41,027 nt of DNA from Streptomyces ossamyceticus (GTDB lineage: Bacteria > Actinomycetota > Actinomycetes > Streptomycetales > Streptomycetaceae). Below are positions 32,717 to 40,707 of this stretch, piece by piece; position 1 is the stretch's first letter; every line of letters begins with the position of its first letter. The notes beneath the pieces were generated by a model. The model did not search any database. It saw nothing but the letters and a program-made list of their open reading frames with translations, and was not told the DNA's origin. Both the position numbers and the translations under genes were made by a program. The stretch is taken from positions 1 to 41,027 of the forward strand of contig NZ_LIQX01000008.1 of the NCBI RefSeq assembly GCF_001418475.1, written 5' to 3'.

Positions 32717-34633
32717 ATGAGCACGTTCGGCATTGCTCCGTCGGCGGCCCGGGCCATGACCGGGGGACTCGCCGACTCACTGTTCGAGACGGCGCAGCGC
32801 GATCCCGCGCTGCCGCAGATCGCCCGCCGCGAGACCGGCACCCCGGACACCTGGACGTCGCTCGGAGCTGCCGAGGTGCGGGACGAGGTGGTGAGCCTGG
32901 CCAAGGGGCTGGTCGCCTCCGGGATCCGGCCGGGCAACCGGGTGGCCGTGATGGCGCGGACCCGTTACGAGTGGACGGTGCTCGGCGTCGCGCTGTGGTC
33001 GGTGGGCGCGGAGATCGTGCCGATCTATCCGACGTCGTCACGCGACCAGGTGGAGTGGATCCTGCGGGACGCGACCTGTGTGGGTGTCGTCGTCGAGGAC
33101 GAGCAGGGCGTGATGACGGTCGGCTCGGTCTGCGCCAAGCTGCCGCTGCTGCGCCATGTGTGGCAGCTGGACGCGGACGCGCTGGCGCGGTTGGCCGAGG
33201 CCGGCCGGGACGTGCCGGACGCGACGGTGGACTCGTTGCGCCGCATCGTGATGCCCGACTCCACGGCGGTGATCGCGTACACCTCCGGCACGACCGGTCA
33301 CCCCAAGGGCTGCGCGCTGTCCCACCGCAGTCTCGCCAGCCCCTGCGACGTGCTGCTCGCCGGGTGGCGGCACACCGCGGCGGCGCCCGGTGAGCAGCCG
33401 GCGATCCTCGCGTTCCTGCCCTTCTCCCACGTCTACGGCCTGATGATCCAGGGGATGTGCCTGCGGGGCGGGATGCTGCTCGGCCATGAGCCGGAGCTGA
33501 CCGAGGAGGCGCTGTCGGCGGCGCTGCTGTCGTTCCGGCCCACGTTCCTGTACGGCGTGCCGTACGTCTTCGAGAAGATCTACAAGAACTTCCTGCGCAA
33601 GGCGCAGCAGGCGGGTCGGGGCGCCGTGTTCGAGCGTGCGGTGCGCACCGCGCAGGACTACGCGCTCGCCGCCGAACGGCACCGTCTCGACTCGGGTCCG
33701 GGCCCCGGTATGGATCTGCGGCTCCAGCACGCCTTCTACGACAAGACGGTGTACCGCAAGCTGCGTGCCGCGCTCGGCGGCCGGGTGCGCGGCGGCTGTT
33801 CCGGCGGCTCCCCCCTCAACCGCGACCTCGCGCTGTTCTACGCCGGGATCGGGATCCTCGTCCACGACGGGTACGGCCTGACGGAGACCGCGGGCGGCAT
33901 CACCGCGCAGCCCGTGGGCCGGGAGAAGTTCGGCACCGTGGGCCGGCCGCTGCCGGGCACCGAGATCCGGGTGGCACGGGACGGGGAGCTGCTGGTCAGC
34001 GGCCCTTCGGTGTTCCAGGGGTACGTCAACGACGAGGCGGGCACCCGGGCCGCTCTCCAGGACGGCTGGCTGGCCACGGGAGACATCGGGCGGCTGGACT
34101 CCGAGGGCTATCTGTCGATCACCGGGCGCAAGAAGGACATCATCATCACCAGCGGCGGCAAGGGCGTGGCCCCGGCGCCGTTGGAGGAACAGCTGCGGAT
34201 GCACCCGCTGATCCACCAGGCGGTGGTCGTGGGCGACAACCGGCCCTGTGTGGGCGCGCTGATCACGCTGGACCCGGAGTTCCTCGCGCACTGGCGGGGC
34301 GCGCTCGGCCCCGCGAACGAGCTGATGGGCCCGGAGGCACGGGAGGAGAACGCGCTGCGGCAGGAGGTGCTGCGGGCGATCGCCGGTGCCAACAGCACGG
34401 TGTCGCGCTCGGAGTCCATCCGGGTCTTCCGTATCCTCCCCGAGCCGTTCGACCTCGCCAATGGCATGCTGACCCCGTCGATGAAGCTGCGCCGCGACAC
34501 GATCGTGCAGCGGTACGCGGCGGAGATCGAGGCGATGTACGCGACATCCGCGCGGGCCGCCCGCCGCTCCGTGACGCAGGACTTCCCCGGCTGGGACGAC
34601 TCCGACGACGTCTTCCGCCGCCCGCGCCCCTGA
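32717..34633 (+). CDS. Long-chain fatty acid-CoA ligase (AMP-forming)
   Basis: 638 residues from ATG 32717 with GGGGAG upstream; an in-frame extension to 32621 looks non-coding. The adenylate-forming signatures are AYTSGTTGHPKGCALSHRSL (P-loop), GYGLTETAGG, TGDIGRLDSEGYLSITGRKK and DIIITSGGKGVAPAPLEEQL. Length and ENALRQEVLRAIAGANSTVSRSESIRVFRIL near the end fit the FadD15/FACL group acting on long-chain fatty acids. It activates fatty acids to acyl-CoA through acyl-AMP at the cytoplasmic membrane. The DUF4032 gene follows after 133 bp with its own promoter-like sequence. Confidence 0.93.
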   Translation: MSTFGIAPSAARAMTGGLADSLFETAQRDPALPQIARRETGTPDTWTSLGAAEVRDEVVSLAKGLVASGIRPGNRVAVMARTRYEWTVLGVALWSVGAEIVPIYPTSSRDQVEWILRDATCVGVVVEDEQGVMTVGSVCAKLPLLRHVWQLDADALARLAEAGRDVPDATVDSLRRIVMPDSTAVIAYTSGTTGHPKGCALSHRSLASPCDVLLAGWRHTAAAPGEQPAILAFLPFSHVYGLMIQGMCLRGGMLLGHEPELTEEALSAALLSFRPTFLYGVPYVFEKIYKNFLRKAQQAGRGAVFERAVRTAQDYALAAERHRLDSGPGPGMDLRLQHAFYDKTVYRKLRAALGGRVRGGCSGGSPLNRDLALFYAGIGILVHDGYGLTETAGGITAQPVGREKFGTVGRPLPGTEIRVARDGELLVSGPSVFQGYVNDEAGTRAALQDGWLATGDIGRLDSEGYLSITGRKKDIIITSGGKGVAPAPLEEQLRMHPLIHQAVVVGDNRPCVGALITLDPEFLAHWRGALGPANELMGPEAREENALRQEVLRAIAGANSTVSRSESIRVFRILPEPFDLANGMLTPSMKLRRDTIVQRYAAEIEAMYATSARAARRSVTQDFPGWDDSDDVFRRPRP

Positions 34634-34669
34634 CACCCGCCCCGACCTGCCTCTCCGGTTCACCTTCTG

Positions 34670-34726
34670 TTGACGAAACGGTCCTTCGAATGCGGAGATG
34701 CTTCAACGGGGCGGTGCGCCGCCCCG
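34670..34726 (+). promoter_or_regulatory. Promoter-like TTGACG and leader hairpin before the DUF4032 gene
   Basis: TTGACG at 34670-34675 is a good -35, but the matching -10 (around 34693-34699) is poor. An 8-bp hairpin with a TGCG loop (34707-34714 and 34719-34726) follows. AACGGGG at 34705 could pair alternatively with CCCCGTT at 34733-34739. It may be the terminator of the upstream ligase gene or a leader structure. Confidence 0.35.
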
Positions 34727-34766
34727 CGAGCACCCCGTTCGACCGTGAGACGAAGGCAGAGGACCC

Positions 34767-36014
34767 ATGGCACTGCAGATCAGCGCCACCAACCCGGAAC
34801 ACCCCGCGCTGCTCCTCGAACTGCCGTGGCACCTGCCCCTGGAGGAGTGGCCCGAGCACCATCTCGTACCGCTCCCCCGCGGTATCTCGCGGCACGTCGT
34901 GCGCTACGCCCGTGCCGGCGACGAGGTGATCGCCGTCAAGGAGCTCGCCGAGCGGCCCGCGCTGCGCGAGTACCAGCTGCTGCGCGACCTGGACCGGCTG
35001 GGCATCCCGGCCGTGGACGCCCTCGGCGTGGTCACCGGCCGCACCGACGAGGCGGGCGACCCGCTGGAGCCGGTGCTGATCACCCGGCACCTCGGCGGTT
35101 CGATGCCGTACCGCTCGATGTTCGAGACGACCATGCGTCCGGCGACGATGCACCGGCTGATGGACGCGCTGGCCGTGCTGCTGGTGCGACTGCATCTCAC
35201 GGGGTTCGCGTGGGGCGACTGCTCGCTGTCCAACACCCTGTTCCGGCGGGACGCGGGCGCGTACGCCGCGTATCTCGTGGACGCCGAGACCGGTGATCTG
35301 CACACGCAGCTCAGCACCGGGCAGCGGGAGTACGACCTCGACCTGGCCCGGGTGAACATCAGCGGGGAGCTGCTGGACCTGGAGGCGTCCGGGGCGCTGC
35401 ACCCGTCGGTGGACCCGATCGACTTCGGCAACGAGATCTGCTCCCGCTACCGACGGCTGTGGCAGGAGCTGACGCGCACCTCTGTCTACCCCGCCGGGAA
35501 GTACCACTACATCGAGCGCCGTATCCGCCGGCTCAACGACCTGGGCTTCGACGTGGCCGAGATGCAGATCGAGCACTCCTCCAACGGCGACACGGTCACC
35601 TTCGTGCCGAAGGTGGTGGACGCGGGCCACCACCAGCGGCAGCTGCTGCGGCTGACGGGCCTGGACACCGAGGAGAACCAGGCCCGCCGGCTGCTGACCG
35701 ACCTGGAGAGCTGGATGGCCACCCAGGACGACTACGCCCCCGGCGACCCCCTCGGCGCCCGCCCCGAGGTCCTGGCGCACCGCTGGGTCCGTGAGGTGTT
35801 CCGCCCGACCGTGCGGGCCGTGCCGCCGGACCTGCGCGGCACGATGGACCCGGCGGAGATCTACCACCAGTTGCTGGAGCACCGCTGGTATCTGTCGGAG
35901 CGGGCGCAGCACGACATCGGCCTGGACATCGCCGTGAAGGACTACATCGACAACGTCCTGCCGAAGGCGCGGGCGGCGCTGCCGCCGCCGATCGACGACG
36001 TCACAGCGATGTGA
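34767..36014 (+). CDS. DUF4032 protein with kinase-like fold
   Basis: 415 residues from ATG 34767 with AGAGGA upstream. VIAVKELAERPALREYQLL gives a candidate ATP-binding Lys58 and Glu68. GFAWGDCSLSNTLFRRD holds a catalytic-loop-like Asp151 and Asn156, and YLVDAETGD a DFG-like Asp172. This is the Kdo/LPS-kinase-like core. The C-terminal half is the DUF4032 domain (DFGNEICSRYRRLWQELT, HYIERRIRRLNDLGFDV, LEHRWYLSERAQHDIGLDI). Substrate unknown; aminoglycoside-like, sugar or protein phosphorylation are possible. Confidence 0.87.
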   Translation: MALQISATNPEHPALLLELPWHLPLEEWPEHHLVPLPRGISRHVVRYARAGDEVIAVKELAERPALREYQLLRDLDRLGIPAVDALGVVTGRTDEAGDPLEPVLITRHLGGSMPYRSMFETTMRPATMHRLMDALAVLLVRLHLTGFAWGDCSLSNTLFRRDAGAYAAYLVDAETGDLHTQLSTGQREYDLDLARVNISGELLDLEASGALHPSVDPIDFGNEICSRYRRLWQELTRTSVYPAGKYHYIERRIRRLNDLGFDVAEMQIEHSSNGDTVTFVPKVVDAGHHQRQLLRLTGLDTEENQARRLLTDLESWMATQDDYAPGDPLGARPEVLAHRWVREVFRPTVRAVPPDLRGTMDPAEIYHQLLEHRWYLSERAQHDIGLDIAVKDYIDNVLPKARAALPPPIDDVTAM

Positions 36015-36057
36015 GCGAGGCGACCGACGACGTCACGGCTGGGTGAGCCAAGCGCGG

Positions 36058-36945
36058 CTATGCCTCGGCGTCGGCACCGGGCGGGACGACCGCCACCGGG
36101 CACGGCGCATGGTGGAGGACGCCGTGGGCCACCGAGCCGATGCGGGCGCCGACAGCCGTGCGGCGGGCGCGGCGGCCCACCACCATCAGCTGGGCGTGCC
36201 CGGCGACGGACAGCAGGACCTGACCGGCGCTGCCGATCTCCACGTGTTCGGTGACCGGTACGTCGGGGAAGCGTTCCCGCCACGGCTGGAGCGCGGCGGC
36301 CAGCGCCTTCTTCTCGTACGGTTCGAGGCCGCCCGCCTCGTCGAGCAGCTTCAGCGAACCGGGGCTGTAGGCGTACAGCGGCGGCAGCGTCCACGCGCGG
36401 ACGGCCCGCAGGGAGGCGCCCCGGGCGGCCGCGGTCTCGAAGGCGAACCGCAGAGCGGCGGCGCTGTCCTGCGGTGTGCCGTCCTGGCCGACGACGACCT
36501 CGCGTCCGGCGGCCTCGGCGGAGGCCTCGTCACCGGCGCGGACGAACACGACGGGCCGCGGGGAGTCGACGAGGACCTGCTGTCCGACGGAGCCGAGGAG
36601 GAAGCCCACCACCGCTCCGTGGCCGCGCGAGCCGAGCACCAGGGTCTCGGCGTGCTCCGCCGCGACGGTCAGGGACTCCACCGGCGGCCCTTCGACCAGG
36701 TCCGTCGAGACCTCCAGGCCGGGATGCCGCTCGGTGACGCCGCGGACTGCCTCGGCGAGCGCGTCCCGCGCCCACCCGGCCTGTCCGTCCCGGTCCACGG
36801 TGATCGCCTCGTGGGGCTGCCACTGCCAGGCGTGCACCACCCGCAGCGGTACGTCCCGGCGTACGGCCTCCCGGCCGGCCCACGCCAGTGCGGCGAGGCT
36901 CTCGGGCGTACCGTCCACTGCGGCGGTGATCGGGCGCGTCGACAT
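36058..36945 (-). CDS. Universal stress protein with two Usp domains
   Basis: 295 residues from ATG 36945 with AAAGGTGG upstream. The first Usp domain opens with TAAVDGTPESLAALAWAGRE and has the ATP-binding loop GSRGHGAVVGFLLGSVGQQV. The second starts with REVVVGQDGTPQDSAAALRF and ends with the more divergent VGRRARRTAVGARIGSV loop. Such proteins bind ATP and accumulate under hypoxia, redox stress or dormancy in actinomycetes. The neighbouring redox-signalling cassette makes a shared condition plausible. It is divergent from the VOC gene and convergent with DUF4032. Confidence 0.93.
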   Translation of the reverse strand: MSTRPITAAVDGTPESLAALAWAGREAVRRDVPLRVVHAWQWQPHEAITVDRDGQAGWARDALAEAVRGVTERHPGLEVSTDLVEGPPVESLTVAAEHAETLVLGSRGHGAVVGFLLGSVGQQVLVDSPRPVVFVRAGDEASAEAAGREVVVGQDGTPQDSAAALRFAFETAAARGASLRAVRAWTLPPLYAYSPGSLKLLDEAGGLEPYEKKALAAALQPWRERFPDVPVTEHVEIGSAGQVLLSVAGHAQLMVVGRRARRTAVGARIGSVAHGVLHHAPCPVAVVPPGADAEA

Positions 36946-36991
36946 CGGCCACCTTTCTTCGTCTCATCAGGTTGACGGGCCCAGTCTTCAC

Positions 36992-36997
36992 TACGCT
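36992..36997 (+). promoter_or_regulatory. -10 element of a probable leaderless promoter (VOC gene)
   Basis: TACGCT six bases before ATG 37004. TTGACG at 36972-36977 lies only 14 nt upstream, a short spacing. Confidence 0.5.
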
Positions 36998-37003
36998 CGC
37001 GCC

Positions 37004-37357
37004 ATGGACCTGAACTGGGAGCAGGTAGTGGTGGACGCCGCCGATCCGGTGGCGCTCGGGCGCTGGTGGGCCGAGGCGCTCGGGTGGGTGGTCGTGAACG
37101 ACGCGCCGCAGGAGTACGAGATCCGCCCGGAGCCCGACCGCGTGCCCGGCCTGCTGTTCACTCCCGTCCCCGAGGCCAAGACCGTGAAGAACCGGCTGCA
37201 CCTCGACTTCCGCCCGGTGGACCAGGCGGCGGAGGTGTCCCGGCTGCTCGCTCTCGGCGCCCGCCACGCGGACGTCGGGCAGGGCGACGCGTCGTGGGTC
37301 GTGCTCATGGACCCGGAGGGCAACGAGTTCTGCGTCCTCTCCGGACGCCGCGGCTGA
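37004..37357 (+). CDS. VOC (glyoxalase/bleomycin-resistance-like) family protein
   Basis: 117 residues from ATG 37004. WEQVVVDAADPVALGRWWAEALGW opens a glyoxalase-like beta-alpha-beta module. LLFTPVPEAKTVKNRLHLDFRP and SWVVLMDPEGNEFCVLSG complete the vicinal-oxygen-chelate fold, with His and Glu as possible metal ligands. The length matches the many single-domain actinobacterial homologues without known substrate. It appears leaderless. Confidence 0.87.
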   Translation: MDLNWEQVVVDAADPVALGRWWAEALGWVVVNDAPQEYEIRPEPDRVPGLLFTPVPEAKTVKNRLHLDFRPVDQAAEVSRLLALGARHADVGQGDASWVVLMDPEGNEFCVLSGRRG

Positions 37358-37430
37358 CCGGCCGCTCGGCGCGGGCCGGGCGTACGTCGGAGTCGGCCGG
37401 CGGCTCGGCGCGCGCCGGGGCGCAGACCTC

Positions 37431-37465
37431 GAACCCGAGCGAACCCGAACGCCCGAACATACGAT
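37431..37465 (+). promoter_or_regulatory. 10-bp direct repeats and TACGAT -10 before the redox-signalling operon
   Basis: GAACCCGA recurs at 37431 and 37441 and CCCGAAC at 37452, one DNA turn apart, immediately before the -10-like TACGAT (37460-37465). The repeats occupy the -35 region and could bind an activator. Confidence 0.4.
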
Positions 37466-37493
37466 GAGCACATTGGTTCGGGGTGGGAGGCAT

Positions 37494-39170
37494 ATGACTC
37501 AGGCGGTCGGTCCGGCGCGGAACGTGATCCTCACCGTGGATGACGATCCGGGGGTGTCTCGTGCGGTGGCCCGGGATCTGCGACGGCGCTACGGCGAGTC
37601 GTACCGGATCGTGCGGGCCGAGTCCGGCGAGGCGGCCCTGGAGGCGCTGCGGGAGCTGAAGCTGCGCGGCGACCAGGTGGCGGTCGTCCTGGCCGACTAC
37701 CGGATGCCGCAGATGAACGGCATCGAGTTCCTCGAACAGGCGTTGGACGTCTATCCGGGGGCGCGCCGGGTGCTGCTCACCGCGTACGCCGACACCAGCG
37801 CGGCCATCGACGCGATCAATGTGATCGACCTCGACCACTATCTGCTGAAGCCGTGGGACCCGCCGGAGGAGAAGCTCTATCCGGTCCTGGACGATCTTCT
37901 CCAGGCGTGGCGGGCCGCCGACCGGACCTGCGTCGGCACGACGAAGGTGGTCGGGCACCGCTGGTCGGCGCGGTCCTCGGGCGTCCGGGAGTTCCTGGCC
38001 CGCAACCAGGTGCCGTATCGGTGGTTCTCGTCCGACGAGCCGGAGGGGCGGCGGCTGCTCGCCGCGGCCGGCGCGGACGGACAGCGACTGCCGCTCGTCG
38101 TCACCCCGGACGGCACTCCCCTGGTCGCGCCGGAGGACCCGGACCTGGCGGAGAAGGTCGGGCTGGCGACCACCCCGGCCGAGGACTTCTACGACCTGGT
38201 CGTCATCGGCGGCGGCCCGGCCGGGCTGGGCGCGGCCGTGTACGGGGCCTCCGAGGGGCTGCGGACGCTGCTCGTCGAGCGGTCGGCGACCGGCGGCCAG
38301 GCGGGGCAGAGCTCACGCATCGAGAACTACCTGGGGTTCCCCGACGGGGTGTCCGGCGCGCAGCTCACGGAGCGGGCCCGGCGGCAGGCCACCAAGTTCG
38401 GCGCGGAGATCCTCACCGCCCGTGAGGTCAGCGGCCTGGAGGTGAACGGGGCGGCGCGGACCATCCGTTTCTCGGACGGTTCGGCGGTCGCCGCGCACAG
38501 CGTGATCCTCGCGACCGGCGTGTCGTACCGGCAGCTCGCCGCGCCGGGCTGTTCCGACCTCAACGGCTGCGGGGTGTTCTACGGGTCGGCGCTCACCGAG
38601 GCCGCCGCCTGCCAGGGCCACGACGTGTACATCGTGGGCGGCGCGAACTCGGCGGGGCAGGCCGCGATGTATCTGTCCCGCGGCGCCAAGTCGGTGACGC
38701 TCCTGGTGCGCGGGGAGTCGCTGGCGGCGTCCATGTCGCACTACCTGATCCAGCAGCTCGCGGAGACACCCAACATCGTCGTGCGCACCGGCACGGTCGT
38801 GGAGGCCGCGCACGGCACCAACCAGCTGGAGCGGCTCACTCTCAAGGACGTCGCGAGCGGGCACGAGGAGCTGGTGGACGCGCAGTGGATGTTCGTGTTC
38901 ATCGGCGCCGAGCCGCTGACGGACTGGCTGGACGGAACCGTGCTGCGCGACGAGCGCGGCTTCATCCTGGCCGGGCCCGACATGACCGTCGACGGCAGTC
39001 CGCCGCCGGGCTGGGAGCTGGACCGGCCGCCGTACCACCTGGAGACCAATGTGCCCGGCGTGTTCGTCGCCGGGGACGCCCGGTACGAGTCCGCGAAGCG
39101 GGTCGCGTCCGCCGTGGGAGAGGGAGCGATGGCCGTCATGCTCGTGCACCGTTATCTGGAGCAGTCATGA
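37494..39170 (+). CDS. Receiver domain fused to thioredoxin-reductase-like flavoprotein
   Basis: 558 residues from ATG 37494, supported by GGGAGG; ATG 37464 has no such site. The receiver domain (1-130) has Asp16-18, phospho-acceptor Asp68 in VLADYRMP and Lys in YLLKPWD. About 145-215 is a thioredoxin-fold-like linker without cysteines. The flavoprotein then shows DLVVIGGGPAGLGAAVYGAS, GGQAGQSSRIENYLGFP, and an NADPH motif YIVGGANSAGQAAMYLSRGA. Where thioredoxin reductase has CAxC this protein reads GSALTEAAAC, so there is no redox disulfide. It is the first gene of an operon with a cyclic-nucleotide kinase and a UBP zinc finger gene; its stop overlaps an ATG (ATGA). Confidence 0.9.
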   Translation: MTQAVGPARNVILTVDDDPGVSRAVARDLRRRYGESYRIVRAESGEAALEALRELKLRGDQVAVVLADYRMPQMNGIEFLEQALDVYPGARRVLLTAYADTSAAIDAINVIDLDHYLLKPWDPPEEKLYPVLDDLLQAWRAADRTCVGTTKVVGHRWSARSSGVREFLARNQVPYRWFSSDEPEGRRLLAAAGADGQRLPLVVTPDGTPLVAPEDPDLAEKVGLATTPAEDFYDLVVIGGGPAGLGAAVYGASEGLRTLLVERSATGGQAGQSSRIENYLGFPDGVSGAQLTERARRQATKFGAEILTAREVSGLEVNGAARTIRFSDGSAVAAHSVILATGVSYRQLAAPGCSDLNGCGVFYGSALTEAAACQGHDVYIVGGANSAGQAAMYLSRGAKSVTLLVRGESLAASMSHYLIQQLAETPNIVVRTGTVVEAAHGTNQLERLTLKDVASGHEELVDAQWMFVFIGAEPLTDWLDGTVLRDERGFILAGPDMTVDGSPPPGWELDRPPYHLETNVPGVFVAGDARYESAKRVASAVGEGAMAVMLVHRYLEQS

Positions 39171-39202
39171 GAACCGCGCGGGCCTTCGGAGCGGTGTCGT
39201 GA
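39167..39202 (+). CDS. Possible 11-codon bridging minigene
   Basis: ATG 39167 overlaps the upstream stop (ATGA) and its own TGA at 39200-39202 overlaps the GTG start of the kinase gene (GTGA). It would encode MRTARAFGAVS. Terminating ribosomes could move from the flavoprotein gene to the kinase gene through it. A GGAG site inside it serves the kinase start as well, so it may equally be chance. Confidence 0.3.
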   Translation: MRTARAFGAVS

Positions 39203-40707
39203 GCGGGCAGCCGCTCGCCTGCGACCGGGCGGAGCTCGGCACGCTGTTCCTGTTCGAGAAGCTGTCGCCCGAGCAGTTGGACCGGCTGTGCCGTGAGGGC
39301 CGCGTCGAGCGGTTCGAACCCGGCTGGGTCTACCGCGAGGGGGAGCCCGCGACCTGCTTCTTCGTGCTCCTGCAGGGCACGCTGGTGATGTCGCGGCAGG
39401 TCGGCGACGACGACGTGGAGCTGAACCGCACCTCGCAGCGTGGGGTGTACGCGGGCGCGTTCCAGGCGTATCTGGGCGACCAGGCGGACCAGGCCCGCTA
39501 CAAGGGGTCGATGCGGGTCATCGAGCCGTCGCGGTTCTTCGTCCTGCCCTCGGCGTCGTTCGCGGAGATCATGCGCGAGTGGTTCCCGATGGCCGTGCAT
39601 CTGCTGGAGGGGTTGTTCTTCGGCAGCCAGAACACCCAGCGGACCATCGGACAGCGGGAGCGGCTGCTGGCGCTCGGCTCGCTGTCGGCGGGCCTCACCC
39701 ACGAGCTGAACAACCCGGCCGCGGCGGCCGTGCGGGCGACCTCCGCGCTGCGGGAACGGGTGGCCGGGATGCGCCACAAGCTGGGTGCCATCGCGTCCGG
39801 GGCGTACCGGCGCGAGACGCTGGAGTCGCTGGTCGAGCTCCAGGAGCGGACGGCCGAACAGGTCGCCAAGGCGACCCCGCTCAGCCCGCTGGAAGCGGCC
39901 GACCGGGAGGACGAGCTGACGGACTGGCTCGACGACCACGGCATCGCGGGCGGCTGGCAGCTCGCCCCGAACTTCGTGCAGGCCGGGCTCGACACCGCGT
40001 GGCTGGACCAGGTCGCGGCGGCCGTCGACGAGCACACCCTCGAGGGGGCGGTGCGCTGGCTCAACTACACGGTCGAGACCGAGCTGCTGATGAACGAGAT
40101 CGAGGACTCCACGACCCGGATCAGCCAGCTCGTCGACGCGGCGAAGCAGTACTCGCAGCTGGACCGGGCCCCCTACCAGAACGCCGATGTGCACGAACTC
40201 CTCGACAGCACGCTGCTGATGCTGTCCGGGAAGATCGGGGAGCGCATCCGGGTGGTGAAGGAGTACGACCGCACGCTGCCGAGGATCCCCGCCTACCCGG
40301 GCGAGCTGAACCAGGTGTGGACGAACCTCATCGACAACGCGGTCGCGGCGATCAACGACACCGGCGGCGAGGGCACGCTGACGGTACGCACGGCCCGCGA
40401 CGAGCGTGATCAGCTGCTCGTCGAGTTCCGCGACACGGGACCGGGCATCCCGCCCGCCATCCGCGGCCGTATCTTCGACCCGTTCTTCACCACCAAGCCC
40501 GTCGGGCAGGGCACCGGGCTGGGCCTCGACATCTCCTGGCGGATCGTCGTCAACAAACACCACGGGCACATCGAGGTCCACTCGGCACCCGGCGACACCC
40601 GCTTCCAGGTCCTGCTGCCGCTGACGGCGCCCGCACCGGACCTGGACCTCACCCTCGCCCCGGAAGCCGACGCCCCCGCATCCGACGATCCCGAGGAGAC
40701 GTCATGA
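39199..40707 (+). CDS. Histidine kinase with N-terminal cyclic-nucleotide-binding domain
   Basis: 502 residues from GTG 39199, with GGAG upstream. Residues 10-135 form a cNMP-binding beta-barrel (LFEKLSPEQLDRLCREGRVERFEPGWVYREGEPATCFFVLLQGTLVM). LGSLSAGLTHELNNPAAA carries the phospho-acceptor His168. A long helical insert follows before the ATPase domain (WTNLIDNAVAAINDTGG, FRDTGPGIPP, TTKPVGQGTGLGLDISW). It lacks transmembrane segments, so it senses a cytoplasmic ligand. Its likely partner is the receiver domain of the flavoprotein encoded just upstream. The stop overlaps the next start (ATGA). Confidence 0.92.
   Translation: MSGQPLACDRAELGTLFLFEKLSPEQLDRLCREGRVERFEPGWVYREGEPATCFFVLLQGTLVMSRQVGDDDVELNRTSQRGVYAGAFQAYLGDQADQARYKGSMRVIEPSRFFVLPSASFAEIMREWFPMAVHLLEGLFFGSQNTQRTIGQRERLLALGSLSAGLTHELNNPAAAAVRATSALRERVAGMRHKLGAIASGAYRRETLESLVELQERTAEQVAKATPLSPLEAADREDELTDWLDDHGIAGGWQLAPNFVQAGLDTAWLDQVAAAVDEHTLEGAVRWLNYTVETELLMNEIEDSTTRISQLVDAAKQYSQLDRAPYQNADVHELLDSTLLMLSGKIGERIRVVKEYDRTLPRIPAYPGELNQVWTNLIDNAVAAINDTGGEGTLTVRTARDERDQLLVEFRDTGPGIPPAIRGRIFDPFFTTKPVGQGTGLGLDISWRIVVNKHHGHIEVHSAPGDTRFQVLLPLTAPAPDLDLTLAPEADAPASDDPEETS

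Noticed and set aside
37360-37425. Imperfect duplicate GGCCGCTCGGCGCGGGCC / GGCGGCTCGGCGCGCGCC
   Set aside because: Short, GC-only similarity between genes; not distinguishable from chance at this base composition.
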